A DNA stretch of 64,000 bases from Candidatus Sulfotelmatobacter sp. Its GTDB lineage: Bacteria > Acidobacteriota > Terriglobia > Terriglobales > Acidobacteriaceae. The translations under genes were made by a program, and so were the position numbers. Location of the stretch: the NCBI GenBank assembly GCA_017883385.1, contig JADGNQ010000002.1, positions 114,734-178,733 on the forward strand, written 5' to 3'. The notes beneath the pieces are model-generated. The model worked only from the letters and a program-made list of their open reading frames with translations. It made no database searches and had not been told where the DNA came from. Below, one piece after another: positions 33,869-42,400 of this stretch (its first letter is position 1; each line of letters starts with the position of its first letter).

Positions 33869-34030
33869 TCAATTCCGGCCACTCCGCAGCGCTGGCCCGG
33901 CTCCGTACCAGACCAGAACGGCTGCCGGGATGAGCAGAGCCAGCGATTTCGAGCCGCAGTAGAGTGCAGCCACGCCGAAGATCATCAGGACGACCGTCCA
34001 GCCCATCGATTTTTTCGAATTCATACTCAT
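33869..34030 (-). CDS. 53-residue membrane peptide in the DesKR/ABC operon
   Basis: The short frame starts at an ATG at 34030 with GGGAG six bases upstream and ends at 33869, 22 bases before the kinase start. After a basic N-terminus (MSMNSKKSMG) two hydrophobic helices are seen: WTVVLMIFGVAALYCG and LALLIPAAVLVWYGAGPALR. It was missed by length-limited gene calling. Position and ribosome-binding site make it a real gene; it could be a small regulator or accessory subunit of the kinase or exporter. No family is recognised. Confidence 0.75.
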   Translation of the reverse strand: MSMNSKKSMGWTVVLMIFGVAALYCGSKSLALLIPAAVLVWYGAGPALRSGRN

Positions 34031-34051
34031 GGCCTACTCCCTGGATCCCTC

Positions 34052-34106
34052 GGGGGCTGAAGCCCGCATCTTTATTGGCTCCGAGCGGCACGGCTGAAGC
34101 CGTGCC
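34052..34106. repeat. CTGAAGC palindrome pair
   Basis: GGGCT-ga-AGCCC (34054-34065) and GGCACGGCT-ga-AGCCGTGCC (34087-34106) are perfect hairpins sharing the CTGAAGC centre. They lie between the ABC permease and the 53-residue peptide gene, within the transcribed operon. Confidence 0.65.
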
Positions 34107-34163
34107 CTTTCCGAAGTGCCCATTCTCAACGTGCCCTTCCCAAACCAGTGCGCGAGACACCTT

Positions 34164-34979
34164 CTAGCCGTACATTTTTCCCTGGTCGCGCTGGAAGCCG
34201 ATGCGGGCTACGCCCAGGCAGATCATGGTGAAGGCCAGCAGCACTTCCCAATGCGTCGCGTTCGATTCGTGCCGTCCTGCTCCGACGATTCCGAGTGCCA
34301 GTTGTGACAAGTGATAAGGCGGCAGAACCAGCGCAATCTCTCGCACGACTTTCGGTAAGAACATGAAGGGCACCCACAATCCGCTGCAGAACGACATGGG
34401 CAGATAGATCAGATTGATAGTCGCGGGCGCCGAGTTCGGCCCGGTGAAATATCCGAGGGCCAGGCCCATGGCAGAGAAGGGTAACGAACCGGCCGCTAGT
34501 GTTCCCAACAGCCGGGCGAAATCGGCGAGGGGCATTCGCACTCCGCCCAAAGCAATGCCGAGCGTGAACAGAGCCAGCACAATGATGGTGCTGAAAATCA
34601 TGCTGGTGACGACCTTGGCCACAAAGTACGCAAACGGCGGCATGGGGCTGGCGCGCTTTACCTGCAGCCATCCTAGTCCGCGGTCGGAGGCCAAGCCCGC
34701 GGCGGTTCCAAACAGTGAGGCACCCATGACGCCGAACGTGCCGTACGTGGCGATCAGATACTTGGGCACAGCCGTGCCGCCGATCGCCTCTTTGGAGTTC
34801 AGCACCAGACCGAACAGCACATAGAACATGATGGGGAAACTGAGCACCGACGCCGTGTACATGCGAAGACGAAGGTTCTTCAGGAATTCGTATTTTGCCT
34901 CCTTGAGATAAATGGTCGCGGTGTGGCCTGGGGAACGCTGGATCCGCTGGTTCGTCAGTGCGATGGTTGCAGTGCTCAT
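34164..34979 (-). CDS. ABC-2 type exporter permease
   Basis: The 271-residue protein has six predicted helices, including LRMYTASVLSFPIMFYVLFG, VVTSMIFSTIIVLALFTLGI and INLIYLPMSFCSGLWVPFMF, the latter typical of ABC-2 permeases. TNQRIQRS and the cytoplasmic KEAKYEFLKNLRLRMY precede helix one. It pairs with the ATPase gene 35 bases upstream. With the DesK/DesR pair downstream it resembles the linearmycin-resistance (LnrLMN/LnrJK) arrangement. Confidence 0.92.
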   Translation of the reverse strand: MSTATIALTNQRIQRSPGHTATIYLKEAKYEFLKNLRLRMYTASVLSFPIMFYVLFGLVLNSKEAIGGTAVPKYLIATYGTFGVMGASLFGTAAGLASDRGLGWLQVKRASPMPPFAYFVAKVVTSMIFSTIIVLALFTLGIALGGVRMPLADFARLLGTLAAGSLPFSAMGLALGYFTGPNSAPATINLIYLPMSFCSGLWVPFMFLPKVVREIALVLPPYHLSQLALGIVGAGRHESNATHWEVLLAFTMICLGVARIGFQRDQGKMYG

Positions 34980-35014
34980 TGCATCTCCTTCGAGTGCGTA
35001 TGTAGACGCTGGCC

Positions 35015-35998
35015 TCAGTTGGCTGAGTTCAATTGGAATGATTTCCGTTTCGCGTACTTTCCTTGGGTCAGCGCCAGGAACGCTTCTTCCAAGCCCGCGC
35101 TCGTAATTTCAAGGCCCGACAGTTGCGCGTCGCGGGCCAGCAATTCGCGCACGACAGACTCGGCTTCGACGGCATGAATCTCGACAGCTTCGCGGTCTTC
35201 CTTTACATCGGTCACGCCGGAAATCTGGCGCAAGCTGGCGACGCTGAGGCTGGTGATGCAGCGAATACGCTTGCCGCTGGTCTTCGCCTTGATCTCTGCG
35301 GGAGTTCCCTGCGCAATGATTTCTCCCTGATTGATGACGGCAACGCGGTCGGCGAGGGCGTCGGCCTCCTGCAGGTAGTGCGTGGTCAGCAGCACGGTTT
35401 TGCCACGGGCGACCATCCGGCGAATTTCATCCCACAACAAGCGGCGGGCTTCCACGTCGAGCCCGACCGTGGGCTCGTCGAGAAAGAGCAAATCCGGATC
35501 GCCGCAGATGGCGAGCGCAAACAGAACACGTTGCCTCTGTCCTCCGGAGAGATCGCCGAACTTGCGGTCGCTCAGCTTCTCGAGCCCGGCGGCGGCCAGG
35601 ATTTCCGCCGATGGCATCGGCTTCTCGTAATAAGAGGAGAACAGATCAATGTGCTCGCGGACGCGTAACGTTTCCGGAACTCGTCCCACCTGCAACATGG
35701 CGCCGGTACGCCTCCGGTTTTCAGGATTCGTGGGATCGCCGCCGAAAACGCGCACTCTTCCCGAATTGGGTTGCATCAATCCCAGCAGCAATTTCACTGC
35801 GGTCGTTTTGCCTGCACCGTTCGGACCAAGCAGCGCCACGACCTCACCGGCGCGCACCCGGAACTCCACGCCGCGCAGCGCCCGGACGTCACCGTAGTTC
35901 TTGTTGACACCCTCGAGGCTGGCCACGATGAGGTCCGAGTCGGCGGCGTGTGCGCTTTCTGGGGTGGTGACGGGTTGTTCCATGTTTGCGATCATCAT
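35015..35998 (-). CDS. ABC exporter ATP-binding protein (LnrL/DrrA type)
   Basis: The 327-residue protein starts at the ATG at 35998, preceded by GGAGG. Walker A is LLGPNGAGKTTAVKLLLGLM, the ABC signature LSGGQRQRVLFALAICGD, Walker B LLFLDEPTVGLD, and TTHYLQEADALADRVAVINQ carries the switch histidine. The C-terminal 80 residues are the accessory domain of drug-exporting ABC ATPases. It energises the permease encoded next. Two small palindromes lie about 105 bases upstream. It is the first gene of the five-gene minus-strand unit. Confidence 0.94.
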   Translation of the reverse strand: MMIANMEQPVTTPESAHAADSDLIVASLEGVNKNYGDVRALRGVEFRVRAGEVVALLGPNGAGKTTAVKLLLGLMQPNSGRVRVFGGDPTNPENRRRTGAMLQVGRVPETLRVREHIDLFSSYYEKPMPSAEILAAAGLEKLSDRKFGDLSGGQRQRVLFALAICGDPDLLFLDEPTVGLDVEARRLLWDEIRRMVARGKTVLLTTHYLQEADALADRVAVINQGEIIAQGTPAEIKAKTSGKRIRCITSLSVASLRQISGVTDVKEDREAVEIHAVEAESVVRELLARDAQLSGLEITSAGLEEAFLALTQGKYAKRKSFQLNSAN

Positions 35999-36102
35999 CA
36001 GTCCTCCCGGCGCTTCTGGCGCCGCCTGCGGGAATCTCTTCGCCATTCCCATCCAGTGATTGCATGATCGCGGAACGGAGACGAGCGCACCAGTGCCATC
36101 CA

Positions 36103-36128
36103 TCACGCTACGAGCGTGACAAATGTCA
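36103..36128. promoter_or_regulatory. Adjacent palindromes upstream of the ABC/DesKR operon
   Basis: TCACGCT-acg-AGCGTGA (36103-36119) overlaps TGACA-aa-TGTCA (36117-36128). Both are perfect. They are placed to act as operators for the operon starting at 35998, plausibly for its own NarL-type regulator. Confidence 0.45.
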
Positions 36129-36241
36129 TCCTTAAGCAATTTGCGAGTGGACCTCAGCCAAGCGGGGATAGTTGAGGCCGGCCGGCGTGATGGACAAGTT
36201 CCCAGGACCCGGCTTGAAGGACCAGCTTTTTCCTAAAGAGC

Positions 36242-36259
36242 TTGTTACGAATTACGAAC
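36242..36259. promoter_or_regulatory. 18-bp element, copy 1
   Basis: TTGTTACGAATTACGAAC differs at one position from the copies at 36357-36374 and 37623-37640. It is oriented toward the ABC operon. Confidence 0.55.
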
Positions 36260-36356
36260 AATCACAGAAAATCCACAGAGGAGGAAGGGGCGCTGATTCC
36301 CTGTGCTCAGAGGGGCTGCTGACTGGATTCAGCGCTCCGCACAAGGCCGAACGCGT

Positions 36357-36374
36357 GTTCGGAATTCGTAACAA
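36357..36374. promoter_or_regulatory. 18-bp element, copy 2, upstream of the XRE gene
   Basis: GTTCGGAATTCGTAACAA is the exact reverse complement of the copy at 37623-37640. It lies about 90 bases before the regulator's ATG and has a partly palindromic core around GAATTC. Confidence 0.6.
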
Positions 36375-36462
36375 ACTATCCTTGCTCAATTTTTTGCACA
36401 ATTCACCGACACAACAGGGTCCCCATTTGGTATTATTCCCCCACTTCTTTGGAGGCGTACCC

Positions 36463-37269
36463 ATGCTGCCCGCTGGAAAAAGCCTTCGTACCCTGCGCGA
36501 GAAACTTGGTCTGACCATGCGCGACGTGGAGAATTCCAGCGCGCGCGTTGCCGACAAGTATCGCAACGAAGAGTTCTCGATTCCACCCAGCCGGTTGTCC
36601 GACATCGAGACGAAGGGCATTCTGCCCAGCATTTACCGGCTCTATACGTTGTCGGTGATCTACCGCCGCGATCTCCGCGAACTCATGTCCTGGTACGGGG
36701 TCGACCTTAACAATATGGCGGCCGACCTGGGCCTGGTGGCGCCGCCGAAATCGCATGTTTCCGACGCTCTGGCTGGACTGTCTTCGGTGCAGGTTCCGGT
36801 GCGAATGGACCCAGGATTCGACGAGCGCCGCACCACCAACCTGGGCCGCATGGTGGAACAGTGGGGACTGGTTCCTTTGGCCTACCTGGCGCAGTTTGCC
36901 AACAGCGATTTCACCTATGGCTATGTCGGCACGCAGGATTTCACCATGTATCCCATTCTGCCGCCGGGCAGTTTTATCCAGGTTGACGAAGCGAAGAATA
37001 AGGTGGTGGAGGGCTCGTGGCGCTCGGAATACGAACGCCCGATTTATTTTGTAGAAACCCGCGAGGGCCATACCTGCTGCTGGTGCAGCATGCGCCGCGA
37101 CGAGATTATTCTGCAACCGCATCCGCTATCACCCGTTCCGGTTCGAATCCTGCGGCACCCGCAGGAAGCAGAGGTGCTCGGCCAGATCGTGGGAGTCGCT
37201 ATGAAGTTGACCGAGTGGCACGGCCTCGATTCTTCTCCAGGCGCGAAAGCGCCACCAGCACTGAATTGA
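36463..37269 (+). CDS. XRE-type transcriptional regulator with S24/LexA-like C-terminus
   Basis: The 268-residue protein starts at the ATG at 36463 with GGAGG seven bases upstream. The N-terminal helix-turn-helix is KSLRTLREKLGLTMRDVENS and PPSRLSDIETKGILPSIYRL. The C-terminal part (about residues 160-260) has the layout of S24 peptidase folds: FTMYPILPPGSFIQVDEAKN, ERPIYFVETREGHTCCWCSM and VRILRHPQEAEVLGQIVGVA. The serine of a LexA-type G-D-S-M site is replaced (DFTM), so self-cleavage is unlikely and a ligand-sensing role is inferred. Its 3' end overlaps the convergent gene at 37199 by 71 bases. Confidence 0.85.
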   Translation: MLPAGKSLRTLREKLGLTMRDVENSSARVADKYRNEEFSIPPSRLSDIETKGILPSIYRLYTLSVIYRRDLRELMSWYGVDLNNMAADLGLVAPPKSHVSDALAGLSSVQVPVRMDPGFDERRTTNLGRMVEQWGLVPLAYLAQFANSDFTYGYVGTQDFTMYPILPPGSFIQVDEAKNKVVEGSWRSEYERPIYFVETREGHTCCWCSMRRDEIILQPHPLSPVPVRILRHPQEAEVLGQIVGVAMKLTEWHGLDSSPGAKAPPALN

Positions 37270-37621
37270 GATGGCTGGCCTCCGGCGAGTCCTTGCGCTC
37301 GCCCGGCAGCAAATCGTCAAAATTGTCGCGCATCCCCTCGATGTAAGTGTGTGCGGCAACACCGCTGTTTTGGCTCGATTCCCGCAGATCTTGGACCAGA
37401 GACGCTAGCGGCGTCCGCAAAACCCCGGCCACAATCTCAGCGTGGGCCGTTTTTAGCGCCCGCTCGGAAGACTCAGGCCCGTGAACCACTTCCATTCCCC
37501 AATGTTCGTACCGGCCCTGAGCACGACGCAAGGAAGCCAGATAGGCGAGCTTCCCGAGCAATCCGGTGACGGCCGCCAGGGTCGTTTCCTTCACGTCCTG
37601 CAGAGCTGATTTCAGGGTCAT
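37199..37621 (-). CDS. Hypothetical protein convergent with the XRE regulator
   Basis: The 140-residue protein (from the ATG at 37621; a GTG at 37672 is possible) is soluble and mostly helical: KSALQDVKETTLAAVTGLLG, SERALKTAHAEIVAGVLRTP, LASLVQDLRESSQNSGVAAH and HLNSVLVALSRLEKNRGRA. No family is recognised. One base upstream of its ATG lies an 18-bp element also found before the XRE gene, which suggests shared control. Its tail overlaps the 3' end of the XRE gene by 71 bases. Confidence 0.65.
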   Translation of the reverse strand: MTLKSALQDVKETTLAAVTGLLGKLAYLASLRRAQGRYEHWGMEVVHGPESSERALKTAHAEIVAGVLRTPLASLVQDLRESSQNSGVAAHTYIEGMRDNFDDLLPGERKDSPEASHLNSVLVALSRLEKNRGRATRSTS

Positions 37622-37622
37622 C

Positions 37623-37640
37623 TTGTTACGAATTCCGAAC
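37623..37640. promoter_or_regulatory. 18-bp element, copy 3, at the start of the 37.2 kb gene
   Basis: TTGTTACGAATTCCGAAC lies one base upstream of the minus-strand ATG at 37621 and is an exact inverted match of copy 2. Confidence 0.6.
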
Positions 37641-37728
37641 GCTCGAAGGTCCGCAAACCCCGTTGCGGCCACGTCGCGCCCATGAAAGTATCACGGTCCA
37701 ATCCGCAGTCACAAGGAGAAAACAAACC

Positions 37729-37854
37729 GTGAAACGTATGCTACTTGTCATCGGGGCAGCCGTGCTGTTCCTGTCCACCGTGGTGGTCCCAACCGCAGTT
37801 CGAGCTGACGGCGTCGGTGGCACTAATTGTGACGGAAAGATGTGCAAACCGTAG
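37729..37854 (+). CDS. 41-residue secreted cysteine-containing peptide
   Basis: A GTG at 37729 has AAGGAG ten bases upstream. The peptide begins with a signal sequence (KRMLLVIGAAVLFLSTVVV, then PTAVRA) and leaves a predicted mature tail of about 15 residues, DGVGGTNCDGKMCKP, with two cysteines four apart. It could be an exported signal, a small toxin or a structural peptide; none is supported beyond the export signal. It lies 460 bases after the XRE regulator gene and before two membrane-protein genes on the same strand. Confidence 0.65.
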   Translation: MKRMLLVIGAAVLFLSTVVVPTAVRADGVGGTNCDGKMCKP

Positions 37855-37944
37855 GGCAAATTTCCGGCTCTTACGAAAACGGAACAGGAATCGTGAAGAG
37901 TTGCTGCCTGCAGCAAGTCGCGATATAGTGCGTCCCTTACCGCC

Positions 37945-38712
37945 ATGCTGCAGGCGCACTCATTTCTTTGGCACTATCTCTGGCTCGCACCGCACATTCT
38001 GCAGGTGGCGCTTGCCGTATTGATGTGGCACCGCGGGCTTCACCGTCTCTTCCCGGTCTTTCTGGCCTATACCCTTTTCGAGGCGGCCGAGGAATTCACA
38101 CTCTATGGACTGGACGTTCTTCCCACGGTGCAGGCCGAGACCTTTTGGCGAGCGTTCTGGGCAGGCTTGGTTGTTGAGGGACTGCTGAAGTTCGCCCTGA
38201 CCGGAGAGCTGTTTCGTCATCTGCTGCGGCCGTGGTCCGCCGTGGCAAAAACGGGCAACCTCCTGATTACCTGTGCCGGCATCGTTCTGGTGCTGGTCGC
38301 CGGTTTGACGGCTGGACTCACGGTAGCCGCGAATCCGAATTGGCTGATTTCCGGCGCGCACGTTTTACAGCAATCAATGTACGTCATCGAGTCCGGACTC
38401 ATCCTTTCCATCGTTTCGTTCGCTGCCTACTTCAAGCTGACCTGGGATCGACGGATCTTCGGAATTGCGCTGGGGCTTGGTATTTTGTCCTGCGAGCATC
38501 TGGCCACATGGGCTGTAATTGCCAGCGGGATGCTGGGACACAACAGCTACCTTCTCGATTTCGTGAACATGGCGACCTATCATATCTGCGTCCTGATCTG
38601 GATCTACTACCTGCTCGTTTCCCAGAAAGTGGCCGCAAAATCTGCGGTTCTGCTGCCGGAGAACAACCTTGCGCTGTGGAACCAGGAATTGGAGCGTCTC
38701 TTACACCGATGA
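37945..38712 (+). CDS. Seven-helix membrane protein of unknown function
   Basis: The 255-residue protein has about seven hydrophobic segments, among them LWLAPHILQVALAVLMWHRG, FPVFLAYTLFEAAEEFTLYG, LLITCAGIVLVLVAGLTAGL, SGLILSIVSFAAYFKLTWDR and ICVLIWIYYLLVSQKV. No enzymatic motif is seen. The layout suggests a sensor or carrier. Its TGA overlaps the ATG of the next gene by four bases, so the two proteins are probably made together. Confidence 0.75.
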   Translation: MLQAHSFLWHYLWLAPHILQVALAVLMWHRGLHRLFPVFLAYTLFEAAEEFTLYGLDVLPTVQAETFWRAFWAGLVVEGLLKFALTGELFRHLLRPWSAVAKTGNLLITCAGIVLVLVAGLTAGLTVAANPNWLISGAHVLQQSMYVIESGLILSIVSFAAYFKLTWDRRIFGIALGLGILSCEHLATWAVIASGMLGHNSYLLDFVNMATYHICVLIWIYYLLVSQKVAAKSAVLLPENNLALWNQELERLLHR

Positions 38713-39248
38713 CTCTAGCCATCATTCTCGTTCTCGCCGCCACCGTGGCGCTGGTTGTAATTCTTCGGATTACGTTATCCGGAAGTCTGCAGCTTTCCGG
38801 AAATGCCAGCCTCGCGAAGCAGATTCAGCCCATCGATGTTGCGGCCTTTCGCAATCTTGTTGACCCGGCGGAGGACGACTACCTTCGCCGCCGCTTGCCT
38901 GCTTCCGAGTTCCGCGTGGTCCGGCGCGAGCGCCTGCGGGCCACGGCGGCCTACGTTCGAGTAGCGGGAAGCAACGCTGCCGTTCTGGTAACCATGGGAC
39001 AAAACGCTTTGAGTGCGAGCGATGCCCACACCGCGGAAGCCGCACGGCAACTGGTGAACGATGCTCTGTTGCTGCGCCGCAACGCCGCATTCGCTGTTCT
39101 CAGAATCTACGTTGCTCTGGCTTGGCCGAACTCGGGCCGGGCGGCCGTTCCCGTTCTCCGCGGGTACGAGCGTCTGAATGGCGCCGCGATGCTCCTCGGG
39201 AGGCTGCAGAATCCGGCTGCGCCGGTGCGCATTTCGGCCACCTGGTGA
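38709..39248 (+). CDS. Single-pass membrane protein coupled to the seven-helix protein
   Basis: The 179-residue protein has one N-terminal membrane helix (TLAIILVLAATVALVVILRI) and a basic, Ala/Arg-rich soluble part (RRLPASEFRVVRRERLRATA, AAYVRVAGSNAAVLVTMGQN, LVNDALLLRRNAAFAVLRIY). No domain is recognised. ATGA overlap with the preceding gene indicates translational coupling. Confidence 0.7.
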   Translation: MTLAIILVLAATVALVVILRITLSGSLQLSGNASLAKQIQPIDVAAFRNLVDPAEDDYLRRRLPASEFRVVRRERLRATAAYVRVAGSNAAVLVTMGQNALSASDAHTAEAARQLVNDALLLRRNAAFAVLRIYVALAWPNSGRAAVPVLRGYERLNGAAMLLGRLQNPAAPVRISATW

Positions 39249-39359
39249 TCCAAATCACAGACAATTGCCCGATGTTTTGCCATGCTCCCTGCGCACCACG
39301 GCGCGGTCCAAAGGAACTCAGCCGGGTTACTCAGAAACGACCCCCGTTTGATTCCTGAC

Positions 39360-39387
39360 TTGTTTTCGAGGCCCGTTCTGTTATAAA
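39360..39387 (+). promoter_or_regulatory. Sigma-70 type promoter of the large TonB-dependent receptor
   Basis: TTGTTT (39360-39365) and TATAAA (39382-39387) are 16 bases apart, with TG at the extended -10 position. They lie 107 bases before the receptor's ATG. Confidence 0.5.
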
Positions 39388-39493
39388 AACCAGCGGGCAT
39401 CAAAGCTGTCCAAACCACTTGAGTATTTCGGCATCCGCCGTGGGGAACAGTGTCCGCCGTCCGCTCGCGTTCGCGAGTCCAAGGGAGAACCCT

Positions 39494-42400
39494 ATGATCC
39501 GCACTCTGAGGTCTGCCTCTGTCTCTTTTCTCTTCCTGCTGCTTTCGGCCGTTGCGTTTGGCCAGGGCGGCGCCGCCACTGGCGATCTGCACGTCAACGT
39601 GAAAGATCCCAAGGGAGGTGCCGTCACCAATGCGACGGTGACGGTGCAGGACGTCGCAAAGGGCCTGGAGCGTTCTGCCACCAGTGACGGCCAAGGAGGC
39701 TATAGCGCTCAACTGCTGCCGCCGGGCACGTATTCGGTCACGGTGGAAGCGGCTGGATTCACCAAGACACAGGAAACCGGGGTCGGCATCACGGTCGGAG
39801 GATTGCTGGAACTGCCCGTCACCCTCACGGTATCGGGCGGTAAAGAGATCGTGGAAGTGAGCGCGCAGGGGGAACTGGTGGAAACCTCGCGCAGTTCCAC
39901 AACGGATACGATCGGACAGCGCCGTATTGACAATCTGCCGATCAACGGTCGCAACTACATCAACTTTACGCTGACCGATTCGCAGGTCGTGCACGACGCG
40001 GCCCCCAACCTGGGCGCGGCTCCCACGTCTGGCCTGAACATGAGCGGCCAGCGCGCCCGCTCCAATTTGGTCAACGTTGACGGCGCCGACGCCACCGATA
40101 ATTCGGTCAACGGCGTGCGCTCCACCGTCTCCCAGGAGGCGGTGCAGGAATTCCAGATCATCACCAACAACTACGCGTCCGAATACGGTCGCGCTTCCGG
40201 CGGTGTAGTAAACATCATCACGCGCTCCGGCTCCAACGATTTTCACGGCGACGTGTACGGGTATCTGCGTAACCGAAATTTCCAGGCGGTGAATCCGTTC
40301 AGCACGGTGAAAGATCCGGCTTACACACGCGTGCAGGCGGGCACGGCTTTCGGTGGTGCGCTCAAGAAGGACAAGACCTTTTACTACTTCTCGTACGAAA
40401 TCACGCGGCGGCACGAGACAGGATTCTCTTCGATCGGGCAGGATTGCCTGACCAGCGGGGGCCAGATCTGTTTCGGACTATCGCCGTTCGATGCTTCGGC
40501 GTTTTTCGGCGCTCCTGCGGGTAGCGTGAGCCTTCCGCTCACCCCCGACCAGATCTCGTTCCTCGGCAATCCCGCCGTTTTGGCGACCGTAGGGGGCAGT
40601 CCAGCTTATGCGGGGGAAGTCGGGCAATATTTGGGCCTTGTCGGGGCGTCTTCAGGGATGGCGGTGAATGGAGCGTGGCCCCTCGGTCTGACCGGTGGCT
40701 TTCCTGGAGTGGGAGGCTTTCCCACCAGTTGCACTTCGCCGCCCTGCTTCGTTCCCGCGTCCTACCAAACACTGGCGTCGCAAACCGGCAATTTTCCTGT
40801 GTTTGAAGGCACCAGCCTCTACTCGCTGCGCCTTGATCACAACGTAAGCAGTGCAAACCGATTGATGCTGCGCGTCAACGTCAGCCCCAGCACCGTCACC
40901 GGCATCGAAGTGAGCGGACAGGACCAGCCTTTCGGCCAAAATGCGTACTCCCGCACGTCGCAACAGACCTATCGCGATGTCGCTGGCACGGTGCAGGACA
41001 CATGGGCCATCGGCAACACCAAGGTCAACGAGTTTCGCTTCCAGTACGCGCGCCGCGGCCTTTCCTACTTTTACAACACACAAATCCCCGGTGGCTCCGA
41101 CCCTGCCATCAACCTTACAGGGATTGCCTATTTCGGACGCGAGCCTTATTCGTACATCCAGCGAACCGAGACGCGCTACCAGTTCACCGATAACTTCTCC
41201 TGGAGCATCGGCCGTCACAACACAAAATTTGGCGCGGACTTCAACTACCTTCCGGTGAATGCCACCTTCACGGTCAACTACGGAGGCGTTTACGATTTCG
41301 GTGCTTTCAATGCGGCCACTCTTGGTTTTGTGAACCCCAATCCGTCCGCGCTCCCCGATTTCCCAGCCCTCTCGCCGGTGCAGTCTTACGGCGCCGGCCT
41401 GCCTGGAGACTTCATTCAAGGCCTGGGCAGTCCCACCGATACGTTCAAGAACATTCCCATCGGTGTGTTCTGGCAGGATTCCTGGCGTGTCAGTCCCAAG
41501 GTCACCCTGAACTTTGGAGTCCGATACGACGTCGAGATTCCGCCCAAATTCAAGGCGCCCCAGGGTCTGGCTCTTCCCGCCTACAAGCTCTTGGGATTGC
41601 AGAAAGGGATTCAGACCGACAAGAACAACTTCCAGCCACGCATCGGCTTGGCTTGGGATCCCGCAGGCAATGGCAAGACGGTCGTTCGCGCCTCGTACGG
41701 AATTTTTTACGACCATCCGCTGCTGGGCCTTTATTTCCTCGGAGATGCTTCCGACGGCTCCTCCAGCGGCCAGTTGGCCTTCGCCGGCACGGGAGGATGT
41801 TCCGGACCCGGCAATCCGGGCAACCTGAACGCAATTACAATCTTCCAGGGGCTGCCGATCAATGTCGCGAGCGCGGCAAATCCGTGTGCGGCCACTCTTA
41901 GCTCAACTACGGCCACTGCGCTGGGATTTCTGCCCGACCAGCAGCGGTTTCAGGCGCTCAATTTCCCGCAGTCCGCGTTCCTCAACCAGAACTATCTGAA
42001 TCCATCGACGTTTCTGCCGCTGGGCTTCCAGCCGTTCGGGTATCCGCAGTCCAAGAACTTCGTTTACGCCTACGCGCAACAGGCCAACCTGACCGTAGAG
42101 CGCGATCTCGGCGGCGGCTTCGCTCTCAGCCTTGCCTATAACTTCAACGGCGGGCGTCATTTGAACCGGCCCATCAATGCCAACACCGTCCGGGGAGATT
42201 TGATGATCGAGAACTATCTCGCCTCCGGAGGGACCGCCTCCAGCCCGTTCACCGTAAGCGGGTGCTCCGTCCCGGGCGCTCCGGTGCCATGGGCTGATTC
42301 TTCCCTGCTGAATTTCTTCCGTCCATCGGGGCTCAACCCGTCTATTGTCGGTGCCTACCTCTCCGAGGGCCCACTCGGCGCCTATTGCGTTGGCGTGGCC

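Larger units (their letters stand above)
35999..36462. other. Divergent regulatory region between the ABC operon and the XRE gene
   Basis: This 464-base stretch holds no convincing gene. It contains the palindromes at 36103-36128 nearest the exporter and two copies of the 18-bp element at 36242-36259 and 36357-36374. The frame of the XRE gene stays open through part of it but shows no family similarity. Confidence 0.6.

Noticed and set aside
36463..37269. Active LexA-type self-cleaving repressor
   Set aside because: The C-terminal fold resembles S24 peptidases but the serine position reads DFTM instead of G-D-S-M, so no cleavage activity is claimed.
39107..40414. 435-codon open frame on the minus strand
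   Set aside because: Antisense to the 38.7 kb gene and the TonB-dependent receptor; no recognisable domain.
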